From NCBI GenBank assembly GCA_027622375.1, contig JAQCAB010000014.1:1-43219 (forward strand): DNA of 43,219 bases. Direction: 5' to 3'. Below, one piece after another: positions 26,450 through 36,430 of the stretch. The DNA is from Bacteroidota bacterium (GTDB taxonomy: Bacteria; Bacteroidota; Ignavibacteria; UBA10030; UBA8401). Both the position numbers and the translations under genes were made by a program. The notes under the pieces are model-generated. The model saw only the letters and a list, made by a program, of their open reading frames with translations. It did not search any database and had not been told where the DNA came from. Numbering within the stretch: the first letter of the stretch is position 1; each line of letters begins with the position of its first letter.

Positions 26450-27610
26450 TTAGTTAAAAATATTTGTTACTGTTGGTGGAGTATTTGTTAAAATTCTTTT
26501 TGCTCTCACAAATCTGTTTAATAAACTTTGTGAGTAAAGTGGGGAATCTTTATCAAAACTATTTATATGCACAAAACCAGAAGAGTGAATCATTTTTTTA
26601 TTACCCATATAAATCCCGACATGAGTAATTCTTTCTGGTTTGGATTTTGTTTCTTTGCGCCCGAAAAATAATAAATCGCCCTTTTGAAATTTTGAAAAAT
26701 CTTTGTCAAATAAAATATCTTCACCTTGCTCAGCTTGTTGGTTTGCATCGCGATTTAATTGAATTCCATCTAACAAATAAATTGTTTTTGTAAAACCTGA
26801 GCAATCAACTCCTTTTACAGAAGTGCCTCCCCAAAGATATGGCACACCCATCATCAATTTTGCATTTTTTAAAATTGATTCAGGAGATGGGGATTTACTT
26901 TTCCAATTTTTTTCGGAAGTGAAAGATGAATTTTTTAAAAATCCAATTCTGCCATCGGGGAATAGTACTTTAGAAAAATTATTATTTTTTTCTAAAATTC
27001 TTAAAACATTGCCGGCAACTACATCCGAAATTGGTTCGCTTAAATCTGAATTTGAACTGTAAACCAGATCAAAAAGTGTAGTAACAATTATTTTTTCGGA
27101 ATTGCTCCAAAGTTTTGCTTCTTTAATTTTAACTTTGGTAAAAGATTCATTTTCCATCCAGCATAAATATTTATCAGGAGTTTGAATGTAAGACCACTCG
27201 CCATCTCTCTTCCAAATTTTAATAATTGTACCGAGCAATGTTTGCGAACCCAACTCTGCAGATTGCTTAGGCAAAGAGCGCATATTTGCTACACTTAAAT
27301 GGACAATTCCATAATTATTTTTTCCAAAATTTTCTTCCAAAGCAATTATGCTATCGGTAAATGGGATTGAAAGAGAATTTAATGAATCGAGCAATTCACT
27401 TTTTACTTTATTTGATTCAACCTCTCCCTTAATAACAATTTTATTTAATCCTGATGTTGCAGTAACATTAAAAATAGCAGTACGAGTATCTTTTGCATAT
27501 TTATTTTTAATTTTTAGAATAGTATCTAAAACTAAAGTTTCGGGTTCTTTTTGGCATCCAATTTCTGTCATAATTAAAAGGGATAAAATAAATAAAAATA
27601 ATTTTTTCAT
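26450..27610 (-). CDS. NlpC/P60 cell-wall peptidase lipoprotein with SH3-like repeats
   Basis: A signal sequence ends in the lipobox TEIGC (Cys19), so the 386-residue protein is anchored to a membrane. Residues ~40-90 form a small unidentified domain; two SH3b-like regions follow (VANMRSLPKQSAELGSQTLL and DVVAGNVLRILEKNNNFSKV). The catalytic NlpC/P60 domain is C-terminal: GVPYLWGGTSVKGVDCSGF (nucleophile Cys near 270), KGDLLFFG and ITHVGIYMGNKKMIHSSG with the His. Such enzymes cut gamma-D-Glu to diamino acid links in muropeptides. The SH3b parts should bind peptidoglycan. It is followed after one base by the zinc-ribbon-like gene. Confidence 0.9.
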   Translation of the reverse strand: MKKLFLFILSLLIMTEIGCQKEPETLVLDTILKIKNKYAKDTRTAIFNVTATSGLNKIVIKGEVESNKVKSELLDSLNSLSIPFTDSIIALEENFGKNNYGIVHLSVANMRSLPKQSAELGSQTLLGTIIKIWKRDGEWSYIQTPDKYLCWMENESFTKVKIKEAKLWSNSEKIIVTTLFDLVYSSNSDLSEPISDVVAGNVLRILEKNNNFSKVLFPDGRIGFLKNSSFTSEKNWKSKSPSPESILKNAKLMMGVPYLWGGTSVKGVDCSGFTKTIYLLDGIQLNRDANQQAEQGEDILFDKDFSKFQKGDLLFFGRKETKSKPERITHVGIYMGNKKMIHSSGFVHINSFDKDSPLYSQSLLNRFVRAKRILTNTPPTVTNIFN

Positions 27611-27625
27611 TAACTAAATATAAAA

Positions 27626-28243
27626 TTATAGTTCTTCTAAATCAATTATCAAATCTCCTTGTCTTAAAATTTTTGGTGGCGTAATTGTTCCGTCAATTAT
27701 TGTTGAAGAAATATTGTTTTCAAAATATCCTTCGATTAATAAATCTACTTTACCATCAAAAATACTTTTTATTTCAATAAAACTATTCAAACTTTGTTTA
27801 TCTGAAATGTTTACACTTGTTGAAACTATTGGTGTGTTTAAATTTGAAACAAGCTTATTGCAAAATTCATTATTTGGGAAGCGGAAGGCAACTTTACCAT
27901 CCGAACTAATTAAATTTTGTGGAAGTGAATTGTTTGATTCAAACAATATTGTTAAAGCGCCTGGCCAATATTTGTGGATTATCTCTTCAGTAATTGGAGA
28001 AATATTGGAAATATATTTGTTCATCATCTCAAAACTATTTATCAACATCAGCATCGGTTTTAGAGGATCTCTTTTTTTTAAAGAATAAATTTTATTTATA
28101 GCATTTAAATTAGTTGCATCGCAACCGATACCGTAAATAGTGTCAGTTGGATAAATAATTACACCGCCACTTAACAGAATATTATTTGTGATTGAAAAAA
28201 CCTCATCTAAATTATTTTTTGTAAGTGATAAAATATTACTCAT
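27626..28243 (-). CDS. L-threonylcarbamoyladenylate synthase (Sua5/YrdC/YwlC)
   Basis: This 205-residue enzyme makes threonylcarbamoyl-AMP for the t6A37 modification of tRNAs that read ANN codons. YrdC-domain marks: GGVIIYPTDTIYGIGCDAT (about residues 26-44), KIYSLKKRDPLKPMLMLI with the Lys/Arg anion site, YWPGALTILFES, VAFRFPNNEFCN, and TPIVSTSVNIS. It is the short form without the C-terminal Sua5 domain. It lies five bases from the giant peptidase gene on the same strand, but is probably only a co-transcribed housekeeping gene. Confidence 0.93.
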   Translation of the reverse strand: MSNILSLTKNNLDEVFSITNNILLSGGVIIYPTDTIYGIGCDATNLNAINKIYSLKKRDPLKPMLMLINSFEMMNKYISNISPITEEIIHKYWPGALTILFESNNSLPQNLISSDGKVAFRFPNNEFCNKLVSNLNTPIVSTSVNISDKQSLNSFIEIKSIFDGKVDLLIEGYFENNISSTIIDGTITPPKILRQGDLIIDLEEL

Positions 28244-28248
28244 AAAAT

Positions 28249-31200
28249 TTACTTCATCTTAACTAATTTATTTACTTGAGATGAAAACTGCTCTTTTCCA
28301 TTTGAAATTAATTTATAAAGATACACACCATTTGCAATTTCATCACCATCTTTATCAAGTCCATTCCACTCAACTTTATTAAAACCGACATTTAAATCAA
28401 TTGTTGAAATATCAATTGATTGAATTAATCTACCACTAATTGTATAAATTTTTATAGATATCTCACCATCAATATTTGGAGTAGCAAAGTGAAATGTAAA
28501 AGTTGTATTTGCCGTAAAAGGGTTTGGTAGCGCGTAGCAATTTATAAACTCAGTTATTTTGGCAACTTGAAGTTTTAACGAAACTGTATCGTGTGGATTG
28601 CCAACAATATCGGTTGTAATAAATTCAAATAAATGTTCACCAGAAGAAAGTTTTGGCTTCCAAGAAATATTTGCTTTTACATTTGTGTTTTGTGGAGTAA
28701 ATTTTAAAATCTCGCCATCGTAATAAACTCTTTGAAAATCTAAATAAATCTTGCAAAGCAAAGTATCTTTTAATGAAATAATAGAAGCATTATTATCAAA
28801 CAATTTTATATTTACTGTTGGTTCAGAAGAAATATAATCTCCTGAAATTTTAGATTCGTTATCAAAAGTTAATTCGGTTATTGATTTTACAGTATCAGCA
28901 ATAACGGAATAATTTACAGAAACAGAATTATTATTTTCAAAAAGCTCGCGTACTTTATTATCAGGATCAATTTGAAAAGTAAATTTATGTGATCCTCTTT
29001 TTTTATGCGAATCATAATTCGAATTAAAAGTATATGAACCATTTTTACTTAATGGTGGGATTTTAATGTTCGAAATCAATCTATCGTTTCCAATATCATT
29101 ACTAAAGAAATTAACATTTATTGAATCGGTATTTGAAATTCCTAAATTCTCAAATTTTGCTTCAATTGTAGCAATTTCTCCTTCAGGAATAATTTTTTTA
29201 TTTAATTTAACCATTGATGGAATCAAAGTTACATCGCTAATGTAATTTGTAGTAAAATTCCAACTTTGCAAAATTGGAGAAATCAATTGAATATTTGAGA
29301 GTAATTCAAAATTGAAAATTATCCCATTATATTTTGAACAATCTATTTTTGATAAATTTATAATTGATAAAGTTGAATCAGTAATTAAAGTATCTAAAGT
29401 AGAATTTATAAATCCTGATGAAGTATTATTTGAAGAAGAAAACTTTTGTCCAAAAATTCTTGAAATAATTTTAGTTCCTTCTAATTTAGTTGATTGTAAT
29501 TTTAAAGTGTCTAAAGTTTTTAAATTTTGATAAAGTGTTGAAGAATAATTCCCCTTAAATCCTGAAATTGTAACGGAAGTTTCGGCAATCGCTTTACCAA
29601 AACTTGCTTTAACATATCTTTCAATTGAGCTTCCTGCAGAATTTCCCTTTTTACCGATTAAAAGATATGAATCCCAAAAACCCAGACTATCAATTTTTGT
29701 TGCTCCAATTAATTTTAAAGCGTTTCGAGCAGCGGAAGATAATCTTCTTGAAGCCTCATCAGCAGCAATTGCAATTACAAAAGTTCCTGATTTAAAATTA
29801 TTTATAAGAGATGTTAATGAATCAGAATCGGCAGAAACTTCGTATGTGTCAAAAATTTTTTGCGTAAGTGGATCAAATGTGAGAGTATCAATTGTTATAA
29901 TTGTAATTCCACGGAAATAAGAATTTTGAATAATATTTATTCCATTTATTTCAACTACTCCGTAACTGCCATCCAAGCTACCGGCAGAAATAACTTTTAA
30001 AGAATAATTTTTTTTAGAAACAATAATACCGTTTGATGAATATGAAAGATCTTTCAAATTTGCATTTGTAAATCCAATTGAATCAATCGATCCATTTGAA
30101 GTTTGAGTTTGGCTACCGAGATAAAATGACCCAATAGTCCAATTTTTTGCAGCTTCGCGAATTCGCCAAAAATATCTTTTATTTTTTAAAAGTGTTGAAG
30201 TTGAAACTTTTGAAATTGCATTATTAATAATTGGATTTAAATTTATTGGATTCACAAAATCTGAAGAAAGTGAAAGTTGCAATTCCAGATTTTTAATTGT
30301 GTCGCGAAGTGGATTTAGAAAAATTAATTCATCTACAAAACCAAAATTATCTGGTTGCGGTTGAACTATTAAAAAATCGGAAGTAATAACTGATAAATTT
30401 ACAGTGATTGAATTATCAGATTCTGAAATTTCCGAAATATTATTTTCTTCATCTATTTTAATATTTAATACGTGAATACCCGATAATTTTTTTGTTAAAA
30501 TATAGAAATTAACAGTATCAACTAAATTTGGAATTTTTATTTTAGAAATTTTTGAACGAATTACATTGTTATTAAATTTTTGTTCAATTGAATATGTGGT
30601 TGAGTCATTAATTGATGTTCCAAAATTATTAATTGCAATTTTAATTTGGACACTATCCATTTGATCATCCAATTGAAAAGAGGGAAGAATTACAGATTTA
30701 TTTTCTAAAACAAAATTTGGTTTTCTTGGGATTGCGATTTCAACTGATGGATCACCAATTAATGAATTTGAAAAAAGCAAAATTTGAGAAATTGTTCCTC
30801 TACCATATTGATTTAAATATTTATTTTTAGAGGCAACATGAACTTGGCCGATAGTTTTAAAAGTATCTTGCAATAAAGTTGAATAAAAAATTTGAGGAAA
30901 AGTTAATGCGATACTTACAAATCCAAGAGAAGAATTCCCGATATATGAAATTGCACTTGGTGAATTTCCGAATAAAAATAATTCACTAAAAGATTTTACT
31001 TGTGGCTCTGCAAACTTACCAGTTGAGCAACCGAAATCTGTCATTAGCGAAAATCTACCCACCGAATTTTGCAATTGAACTGGATCACCAATTCCGTTAT
31101 CCCAAGTTTGAGTGCCAGAGTGACCGATGTATGAAATAAATAAACCACCTTTGCCGATTTCGTTTCGGATAAAATCTCCACTATAAGGTCCTAAATCTGA

Positions 31201-33483
31201 ATAAGGATTTGCAGTTTTATAAAAATGAACCCCACTTCCATAAATGGGTGAAGAAGAAAAATATTTATCAACAATATTTGAGTTAATATTTCTAAAACTT
31301 TCAAGTTGACCAGAAACTTGTGGATTGCCACTGCTAAAAAATAATGCCCGTTTATTCCATTCATTATTCGGCATTTTATCGTAATTGCTACGGAATTGTA
31401 AATATTGCGAAACCTCACCAACATTATTTACAGGTAATCGGCCAACGGAAAATTGTGGTAAATAAACTGAGTCGTCCCAGATTGCATAAGCTAAATCGCT
31501 AACAGGGAAACCAATTGAGGGAACATAATTAATTGCATTTTTATTTTTCAAAACAAATTTATAATCGTAAGATGCATCGCCAACAAGAAATAAAAATTTT
31601 GGAAATGGCAATTGCCAAGTTGATGAAGTTTGCAAATATTTTGTAATTGCATCGTGATCTGGATATCCAAAAGCAAATTCATCATAAATATCATTTACAT
31701 CTATTAGACGGACAGATAATTTTTTCTCGGAAGTAAGAAAATTTTTATAATTCTCCGCTTCGGGTTTAAATTTGCTGTGTGTAATTAAAATAAAATCTGT
31801 TTGTTTTTTTTCTGAAATTAAATCTGCAAAACTTTGTTTTTGAATTAAAATTGGTTTTAGAGTTTTATTTTTTTTCCACAAAAAATATTTAGATGTAGAA
31901 TTTACAGAGTCAATAAAAGTTAAACTCCAATTTGTCTGATTTGCTATAAATTGATAATTGCTAATTTTTGAAACACTTGGTGAATATTTGTAAACCACAA
32001 AATTGGTATCTGTAAACCCTGAAATAAAAATTCTTTTAACACTATTTTGTAAAATATTTGAAAATCCAAAAATTAATGAATCGCCTTGTAAAATTAATTT
32101 TTTTGGATATTCAACTTCGAACCAATCATAAATAACATCATTTACAATATTTGATTCAGTCGGATATGAATTAAATTTTATTGTATTATTTGCTTCTGTA
32201 ATTAAGTTTGATGCAATTTTCCCTTCAACTAAAACTAAATCATCTTTATTTACTTTAAATGTATCTTTTGGTGGAAAATTATTTATACTGACAGATAATT
32301 TGTGAGCCGCAGTAAATTGATTTGCACCAAAACTTCCAGCTTTTACAAAAAATTTAATACTATCATTTCCGATATGTAAATTTTCAAGATTTACATTTTG
32401 TGTTACAGTTTGATTTGCGAAGATATATCCCCACATGGGAAATTTTCGCGCATTCCAATTGTGAACTTGTTTTGAAACTATATCGCCAAGAATATGAATG
32501 TAAGTATTTTCCTCAAAATGGATAATTTGATTGAACGAAAACAAAGTGTCATTTGTTGAAGTTTGTAAATTATTTTGCCCCATTCTTTTACCATTATTTT
32601 TACCCCATGTTAGCCAATACCAACTTGTGTCAGTAAAACGATTTATATATTCATTGTAACTTTCAGAATAATTTATGACTCGATGTTTATTTGTGTAAGG
32701 TTTTGTTGCGGGAAATTCTAAATAATCATTCCCATCAAACTTGTCATCCATTTCACCAGAAACAAAAAGTGGAATCTCATTTCCATTATTAAATAGTTGA
32801 AAAGTTTTTGGATTTACATTTTGCGGAAATGATGAAAAGTTTTTTAAATCATTCAAATTTATATTATAAACACCATCATTTACAATTCCGATTTTGATAT
32901 AAGGCTGAGATGAATAAAACCAATTTTGGTCTTTTGATATTTTAATAAATTGTGAAGCTGATTGATAATTTAAAATAGTTTGTTTTTCGATTTCTGAAAT
33001 TTCATTTTTATTTTGTTTGATAAATTGACTTTGAGATTTATCAGATGAAATTGATATTTTAAATTTAATTGATTCTAGTTTTATTGATGAAGTTAATTCA
33101 ATAACAGCCAAATAAAGTCCCCGCCACCAAAAATATTTTTTGACTTGAATTGTTGTATTTGAGAGTTTTGACTGCTCACTTAGCCAAACAGAATCTTCGT
33201 AATAAGGTAAATATTTATTTTTAAAATATGGATTATGTTTAAAATTGTTTTCTTGAAGTAATTTTACTTGAATTGTTTGACTTGGAGAAATTGAATAATA
33301 AAATACTTTATTAGTTGAGTTATTGAATTGATTAGCAAGCGATTCTGTTGAAAATGTGAATTCTATTATTTTTTCTGATTCAGATATATTTATAACATTT
33401 GGTTTATCATTATATCTCTCAGATGCAAAAATAATTGAAGTAAAAAATAAAAAGGTAAGTACTAAAAAATTAAACTTTAACAT
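28249..33483 (-). CDS. Giant C25 (gingipain/PorU-type) peptidase with T9SS C-terminal tail
   Basis: This 1744-residue exported protein has an N-terminal signal. After a beta-rich N-terminal part, the C25 catalytic domain spans about residues 555-930: DFILITHSKFKPEAENYKNF, FLFLVGDASYDYKF, catalytic His in YIGHSGTQTWDNG (near 785) and catalytic Cys in DFGCSTGKF (near 819). The following ~800 residues include two CARDB-like beta-sandwich segments (each with a K/R-x-x-E-NN type ending, DEENNISEISESDNS and DPDNKVRELFENNNS). The C-terminus has a type IX secretion sorting domain (SGRLIQSIDIS, NGVYLYKLIS, GKEQFSSQVNKLVKMK). It resembles the sortase PorU but is much longer. It starts one base into the WecG-like gene stop (TAATG). 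Confidence 0.88.
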   Translation of the reverse strand: MLKFNFLVLTFLFFTSIIFASERYNDKPNVINISESEKIIEFTFSTESLANQFNNSTNKVFYYSISPSQTIQVKLLQENNFKHNPYFKNKYLPYYEDSVWLSEQSKLSNTTIQVKKYFWWRGLYLAVIELTSSIKLESIKFKISISSDKSQSQFIKQNKNEISEIEKQTILNYQSASQFIKISKDQNWFYSSQPYIKIGIVNDGVYNINLNDLKNFSSFPQNVNPKTFQLFNNGNEIPLFVSGEMDDKFDGNDYLEFPATKPYTNKHRVINYSESYNEYINRFTDTSWYWLTWGKNNGKRMGQNNLQTSTNDTLFSFNQIIHFEENTYIHILGDIVSKQVHNWNARKFPMWGYIFANQTVTQNVNLENLHIGNDSIKFFVKAGSFGANQFTAAHKLSVSINNFPPKDTFKVNKDDLVLVEGKIASNLITEANNTIKFNSYPTESNIVNDVIYDWFEVEYPKKLILQGDSLIFGFSNILQNSVKRIFISGFTDTNFVVYKYSPSVSKISNYQFIANQTNWSLTFIDSVNSTSKYFLWKKNKTLKPILIQKQSFADLISEKKQTDFILITHSKFKPEAENYKNFLTSEKKLSVRLIDVNDIYDEFAFGYPDHDAITKYLQTSSTWQLPFPKFLFLVGDASYDYKFVLKNKNAINYVPSIGFPVSDLAYAIWDDSVYLPQFSVGRLPVNNVGEVSQYLQFRSNYDKMPNNEWNKRALFFSSGNPQVSGQLESFRNINSNIVDKYFSSSPIYGSGVHFYKTANPYSDLGPYSGDFIRNEIGKGGLFISYIGHSGTQTWDNGIGDPVQLQNSVGRFSLMTDFGCSTGKFAEPQVKSFSELFLFGNSPSAISYIGNSSLGFVSIALTFPQIFYSTLLQDTFKTIGQVHVASKNKYLNQYGRGTISQILLFSNSLIGDPSVEIAIPRKPNFVLENKSVILPSFQLDDQMDSVQIKIAINNFGTSINDSTTYSIEQKFNNNVIRSKISKIKIPNLVDTVNFYILTKKLSGIHVLNIKIDEENNISEISESDNSITVNLSVITSDFLIVQPQPDNFGFVDELIFLNPLRDTIKNLELQLSLSSDFVNPINLNPIINNAISKVSTSTLLKNKRYFWRIREAAKNWTIGSFYLGSQTQTSNGSIDSIGFTNANLKDLSYSSNGIIVSKKNYSLKVISAGSLDGSYGVVEINGINIIQNSYFRGITIITIDTLTFDPLTQKIFDTYEVSADSDSLTSLINNFKSGTFVIAIAADEASRRLSSAARNALKLIGATKIDSLGFWDSYLLIGKKGNSAGSSIERYVKASFGKAIAETSVTISGFKGNYSSTLYQNLKTLDTLKLQSTKLEGTKIISRIFGQKFSSSNNTSSGFINSTLDTLITDSTLSIINLSKIDCSKYNGIIFNFELLSNIQLISPILQSWNFTTNYISDVTLIPSMVKLNKKIIPEGEIATIEAKFENLGISNTDSINVNFFSNDIGNDRLISNIKIPPLSKNGSYTFNSNYDSHKKRGSHKFTFQIDPDNKVRELFENNNSVSVNYSVIADTVKSITELTFDNESKISGDYISSEPTVNIKLFDNNASIISLKDTLLCKIYLDFQRVYYDGEILKFTPQNTNVKANISWKPKLSSGEHLFEFITTDIVGNPHDTVSLKLQVAKITEFINCYALPNPFTANTTFTFHFATPNIDGEISIKIYTISGRLIQSIDISTIDLNVGFNKVEWNGLDKDGDEIANGVYLYKLISNGKEQFSSQVNKLVKMK

Positions 33484-34214
33484 TATTTATTTTTTACGAA
33501 ATAACTTTTAGCAATCAAAAATAAAAATAATGGAATTCCAAAAATATATCTTTTCCAAAAATATGGTAAATCGGTAAACATTCTATGAAGCCATTCAAGT
33601 CCTAAATTTCTAATCCAATTTGGTGCACGATTAGTTACACCAGCTAGAAATTTAAAAAGCCCCCCACAAGTTATAATTATCGGAACATTTAAATAATTTT
33701 TATTTTTATCTACCCAAACTTCTTGTTTTGGTACGCCCATTCCCACAAAAAGAATTTGCGGAGCAAAGTCATTTATTATTTTAATTATACTTTCGTTTTT
33801 GTCGAAATATCCATTTTCAGATTTAGTCTCACTTAAATTCGGATATTTTGATTTAACTGATATTTTTAATTGTTCAACTAATCTTGATTCACCACCAAGA
33901 AAAAATATTTTCCATTTATTCAATTCTGCAAATCGGAGGATCGAATAAAAAATATCCGTTCCTGGTTCAATTAATTTATGTGAAGAATCGTTTAACAATA
34001 TTCGCTTTGCAAAGGTAATTCCAATCCCATCTCCTAAAATAAAATCAGTGCTTAAAAAAATATTATTAAGTTTATCACTCCAAACTCTGTTTATAATATG
34101 ATGAAAGCTTAAATAATTAATTTGCAATTTTAAACCAAAATCCAAACGGTTTTGGATTAACTTTAAAATCTCTTCACTATTGGATAAATTCGTTTTATTT
34201 AAAACTTCAATCAT
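33483..34214 (-). CDS. WecG/TagA/CpsF-family glycosyltransferase (GT26)
   Basis: The 243-residue protein belongs to GT26, whose members transfer N-acetylmannosamine or its uronic acid from UDP to lipid-linked GlcNAc, the second step of many surface glycans and teichoic linkage units. Family signatures: LGDGIGITFAKR, WKIFFLGGESRLVEQL, PQILFVGMGVPKQEVWV, CGGLFKFLAG and RAPNWIRNLGLEWLHRMF. The C-terminus is hydrophobic and Arg-rich, fitting membrane association. It overlaps the next glycosyltransferase gene by four bases (ATGA), so it is in one operon with four transferases making a surface polysaccharide. Confidence 0.93.
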   Translation of the reverse strand: MIEVLNKTNLSNSEEILKLIQNRLDFGLKLQINYLSFHHIINRVWSDKLNNIFLSTDFILGDGIGITFAKRILLNDSSHKLIEPGTDIFYSILRFAELNKWKIFFLGGESRLVEQLKISVKSKYPNLSETKSENGYFDKNESIIKIINDFAPQILFVGMGVPKQEVWVDKNKNYLNVPIIITCGGLFKFLAGVTNRAPNWIRNLGLEWLHRMFTDLPYFWKRYIFGIPLFLFLIAKSYFVKNK

Positions 34215-35344
34215 CGATTTGAGAAGTTATCAATAATATCATCAAGCTCTTTAGTTTTAGTACTCCATAAATTATTTTGTGCAAATCGAATTCTTTTTTT
34301 CCTTAATAAATTAGAATCTAATTTTACAGCTTTAAAAATTTTGGAAACAAACTCTTCTTTATCTTTAGCAAAATAAATAATATCCTTATAATATTTTAAA
34401 TCTGTAGTATTTGTTGCAACAATTGGTTTCCCTAGGCTTGAATATTCATAAAGTTTTAATGGATTTATTACTGAGTTAAAATTATTGTTATAAAATGGAA
34501 TTATACAAACATCGCAACTTTTAATAAAAATTTTTAACTCATTGAAAGTTAAAATACCTCTAAAATTAATTTTAGGAAGTTCCTTTTTTAATGAATTATT
34601 AATATTGCCACAAACCTCTAAATTAAAATTGGAATTATCAGAAATGTGTTTTAGTAAATCGATATCAATACTATTTGAATTAAAATTCCCAGCAAAACCA
34701 ACTTTAATATTATCGGATATTAATTTTTTATAAGAATTGTTTTTTTTAAAAAATATATCAGATACCCCATTACTAATCAAAAATGAGTTTGGAGTTTTTA
34801 AAGAAAATAAATTTTTCATTACACGGCTGGAATAAATTATAATATCAATTTCCTGTTTTAAATATTTATCTGATAATTTCATTCTATTTAAAGTAAAATT
34901 ATTTCTAGAAAACATTTGTAAATCATCAGCGATATCATAAACAGAATATTTTGCTGAAAATAATTCTTTAGTAATACTCAAATATCTCCAATAAGGCATA
35001 GCGTAAATAAGAATACAATTATTTAATTTATATTTCTGAATAATTTTATTAAACCAAAAATGCAATTGTATTTTATCAATAAAAGGGAGATAGCTTGAAT
35101 TAAAAAAAGTCAGACAAGTTGGAGGAGTTAATATTTTAAGATTAGTTGGAATATCATTTTTATTATTCAAAATTTTGTTGCTAAAAAAGTTTTTTATTTT
35201 TCCAGCAACGGAAGGCATTTTTTCAATAAAAAAAACTTTATGTCCCATATTTGCAAGTTCAATTGCAAAATAATTACCTCTGTTTAAAAAATAATCCCAG
35301 CTAGTTGCTCCTAAAATGACATATGTTTTATTTTTGATAGACAT
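34211..35344 (-). CDS. GT4-like glycosyltransferase
   Basis: This 377-residue GT-B fold protein has an N-terminal Rossmann half (KTYVILGATSWDYFLNRGNY) and the C-terminal UDP-sugar half with KVGFAGNFNSNS, CDVCIIPFYNN, and NPLKLYEYSSLGKPIVATN, the region that holds the EX7E-like nucleotide contacts. The sugar and acceptor are unknown. It overlaps both neighbours (4 bases with the GT26 gene, 17 bases with the next transferase), so these genes are translated in a coupled block. Confidence 0.82.
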   Translation of the reverse strand: MSIKNKTYVILGATSWDYFLNRGNYFAIELANMGHKVFFIEKMPSVAGKIKNFFSNKILNNKNDIPTNLKILTPPTCLTFFNSSYLPFIDKIQLHFWFNKIIQKYKLNNCILIYAMPYWRYLSITKELFSAKYSVYDIADDLQMFSRNNFTLNRMKLSDKYLKQEIDIIIYSSRVMKNLFSLKTPNSFLISNGVSDIFFKKNNSYKKLISDNIKVGFAGNFNSNSIDIDLLKHISDNSNFNLEVCGNINNSLKKELPKINFRGILTFNELKIFIKSCDVCIIPFYNNNFNSVINPLKLYEYSSLGKPIVATNTTDLKYYKDIIYFAKDKEEFVSKIFKAVKLDSNLLRKKRIRFAQNNLWSTKTKELDDIIDNFSNR

Positions 35345-36353
35345 TTAAAATATTGTTATAAATTTTTAATACATCATTAGTTGTGGAATTTATATTTTGA
35401 TGATTTAAAAAACTTTTATATGCAAAATTTCCTAATTTTACACAAAATGATTTGTCTTTTAATAACAACAAAATATTTTCGGCTAATTTTTCTTTATCAA
35501 AATTATTTAATAGCCCATTTTCTTTATGATGAATAAAATCGGGGATGTCATCAATATTTGTTGAAATATATGGTTTTTTCATTTTAGCAGCCTCCAAAAT
35601 TACAAATGGAGGTGAACCTCCCTCAGTTTTAGAAGTTAGAATTCCAAATTGGACTTCTTTAAAAAGATTGAGTGAATTAACTTCATCTCCAACTATTTTT
35701 ATATTATTAGCCAGATTTAATTGTTGAATTTGATAATTAAACGAATCAACTTCGTCATCAAAAATTTTTACAAAACAAATAAAATTATTAACTTTTAATA
35801 CATTTATTAAATAAAAAAAAGAATCAAGAAGTAGATTAATATTTTTATTATCGTTTAAATATCCAATCCAACAAAATTTTGTTTTATTTGATTTTATTAA
35901 TTTGGGAGAAGTATTAAAATCATTATTTAATTCAATCAAATTATTCTTAACTATAAAAACATTGCATTCCTTTTTATTGAATTTGTCTAAAAGTATTTTG
36001 TAAACATTTTTACCAACGGCAATTGTGTAATCTCCAAAAACAGATGGGATAAAATTAAATTTATTTAAAATACTATGGCATGTTGAGACATGTGATATAA
36101 AATTTAATCTGCAAACAATTCTTGAAAGTAAATCACTGTAACGTTTGTGAGAATGAATAATTTGTATTTTATTTCTCTTTACGAATCTATTTAAAATAAA
36201 AATAGACCAAATAAAACCAACAATACTTTTTTTATAATTAAAATTATAAAGTGGTAAATGTATAAATTGTTGAGAGGGAATCTTGTTGTATGTACTTCCG
36301 AATGCAGCTACAAAAACATTGATATTCTTATTTTTGAATTCATTAAAAAGCAT
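35328..36353 (-). CDS. GT4-like glycosyltransferase, true start probably upstream
   Basis: From ATG 36353 the protein has 341 residues with SHKRYSDLLSRIV, CWIGYLNDNKN and the GT4 site FGILTSKTEGGSPPFVILEAAKM (about residues 232-254, EGxxxxxxE-type). But the same frame stays open for 25 more codons, up to about 36428, and encodes NILLVVDDLKPGGTTRHIN, a textbook GT4 first strand and glycine-rich loop that this family needs. That part has no ATG, GTG or TTG; only CTG (36426-36428) or ATT codons follow the upstream stop. So either translation starts at a rare codon, or a base is wrong in the sequence. It is the third gene of the transferase run. Confidence 0.8.
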   Translation of the reverse strand: MLFNEFKNKNINVFVAAFGSTYNKIPSQQFIHLPLYNFNYKKSIVGFIWSIFILNRFVKRNKIQIIHSHKRYSDLLSRIVCRLNFISHVSTCHSILNKFNFIPSVFGDYTIAVGKNVYKILLDKFNKKECNVFIVKNNLIELNNDFNTSPKLIKSNKTKFCWIGYLNDNKNINLLLDSFFYLINVLKVNNFICFVKIFDDEVDSFNYQIQQLNLANNIKIVGDEVNSLNLFKEVQFGILTSKTEGGSPPFVILEAAKMKKPYISTNIDDIPDFIHHKENGLLNNFDKEKLAENILLLLKDKSFCVKLGNFAYKSFLNHQNINSTTNDVLKIYNNILNVYQK

Positions 36354-36430
36354 ATTAATGTGTCGAGTTGTACCTCCCGGTTTTAGATCATCTACAACTA
36401 ATAAAATATTTTGCGGAAAATTATTCAGAA

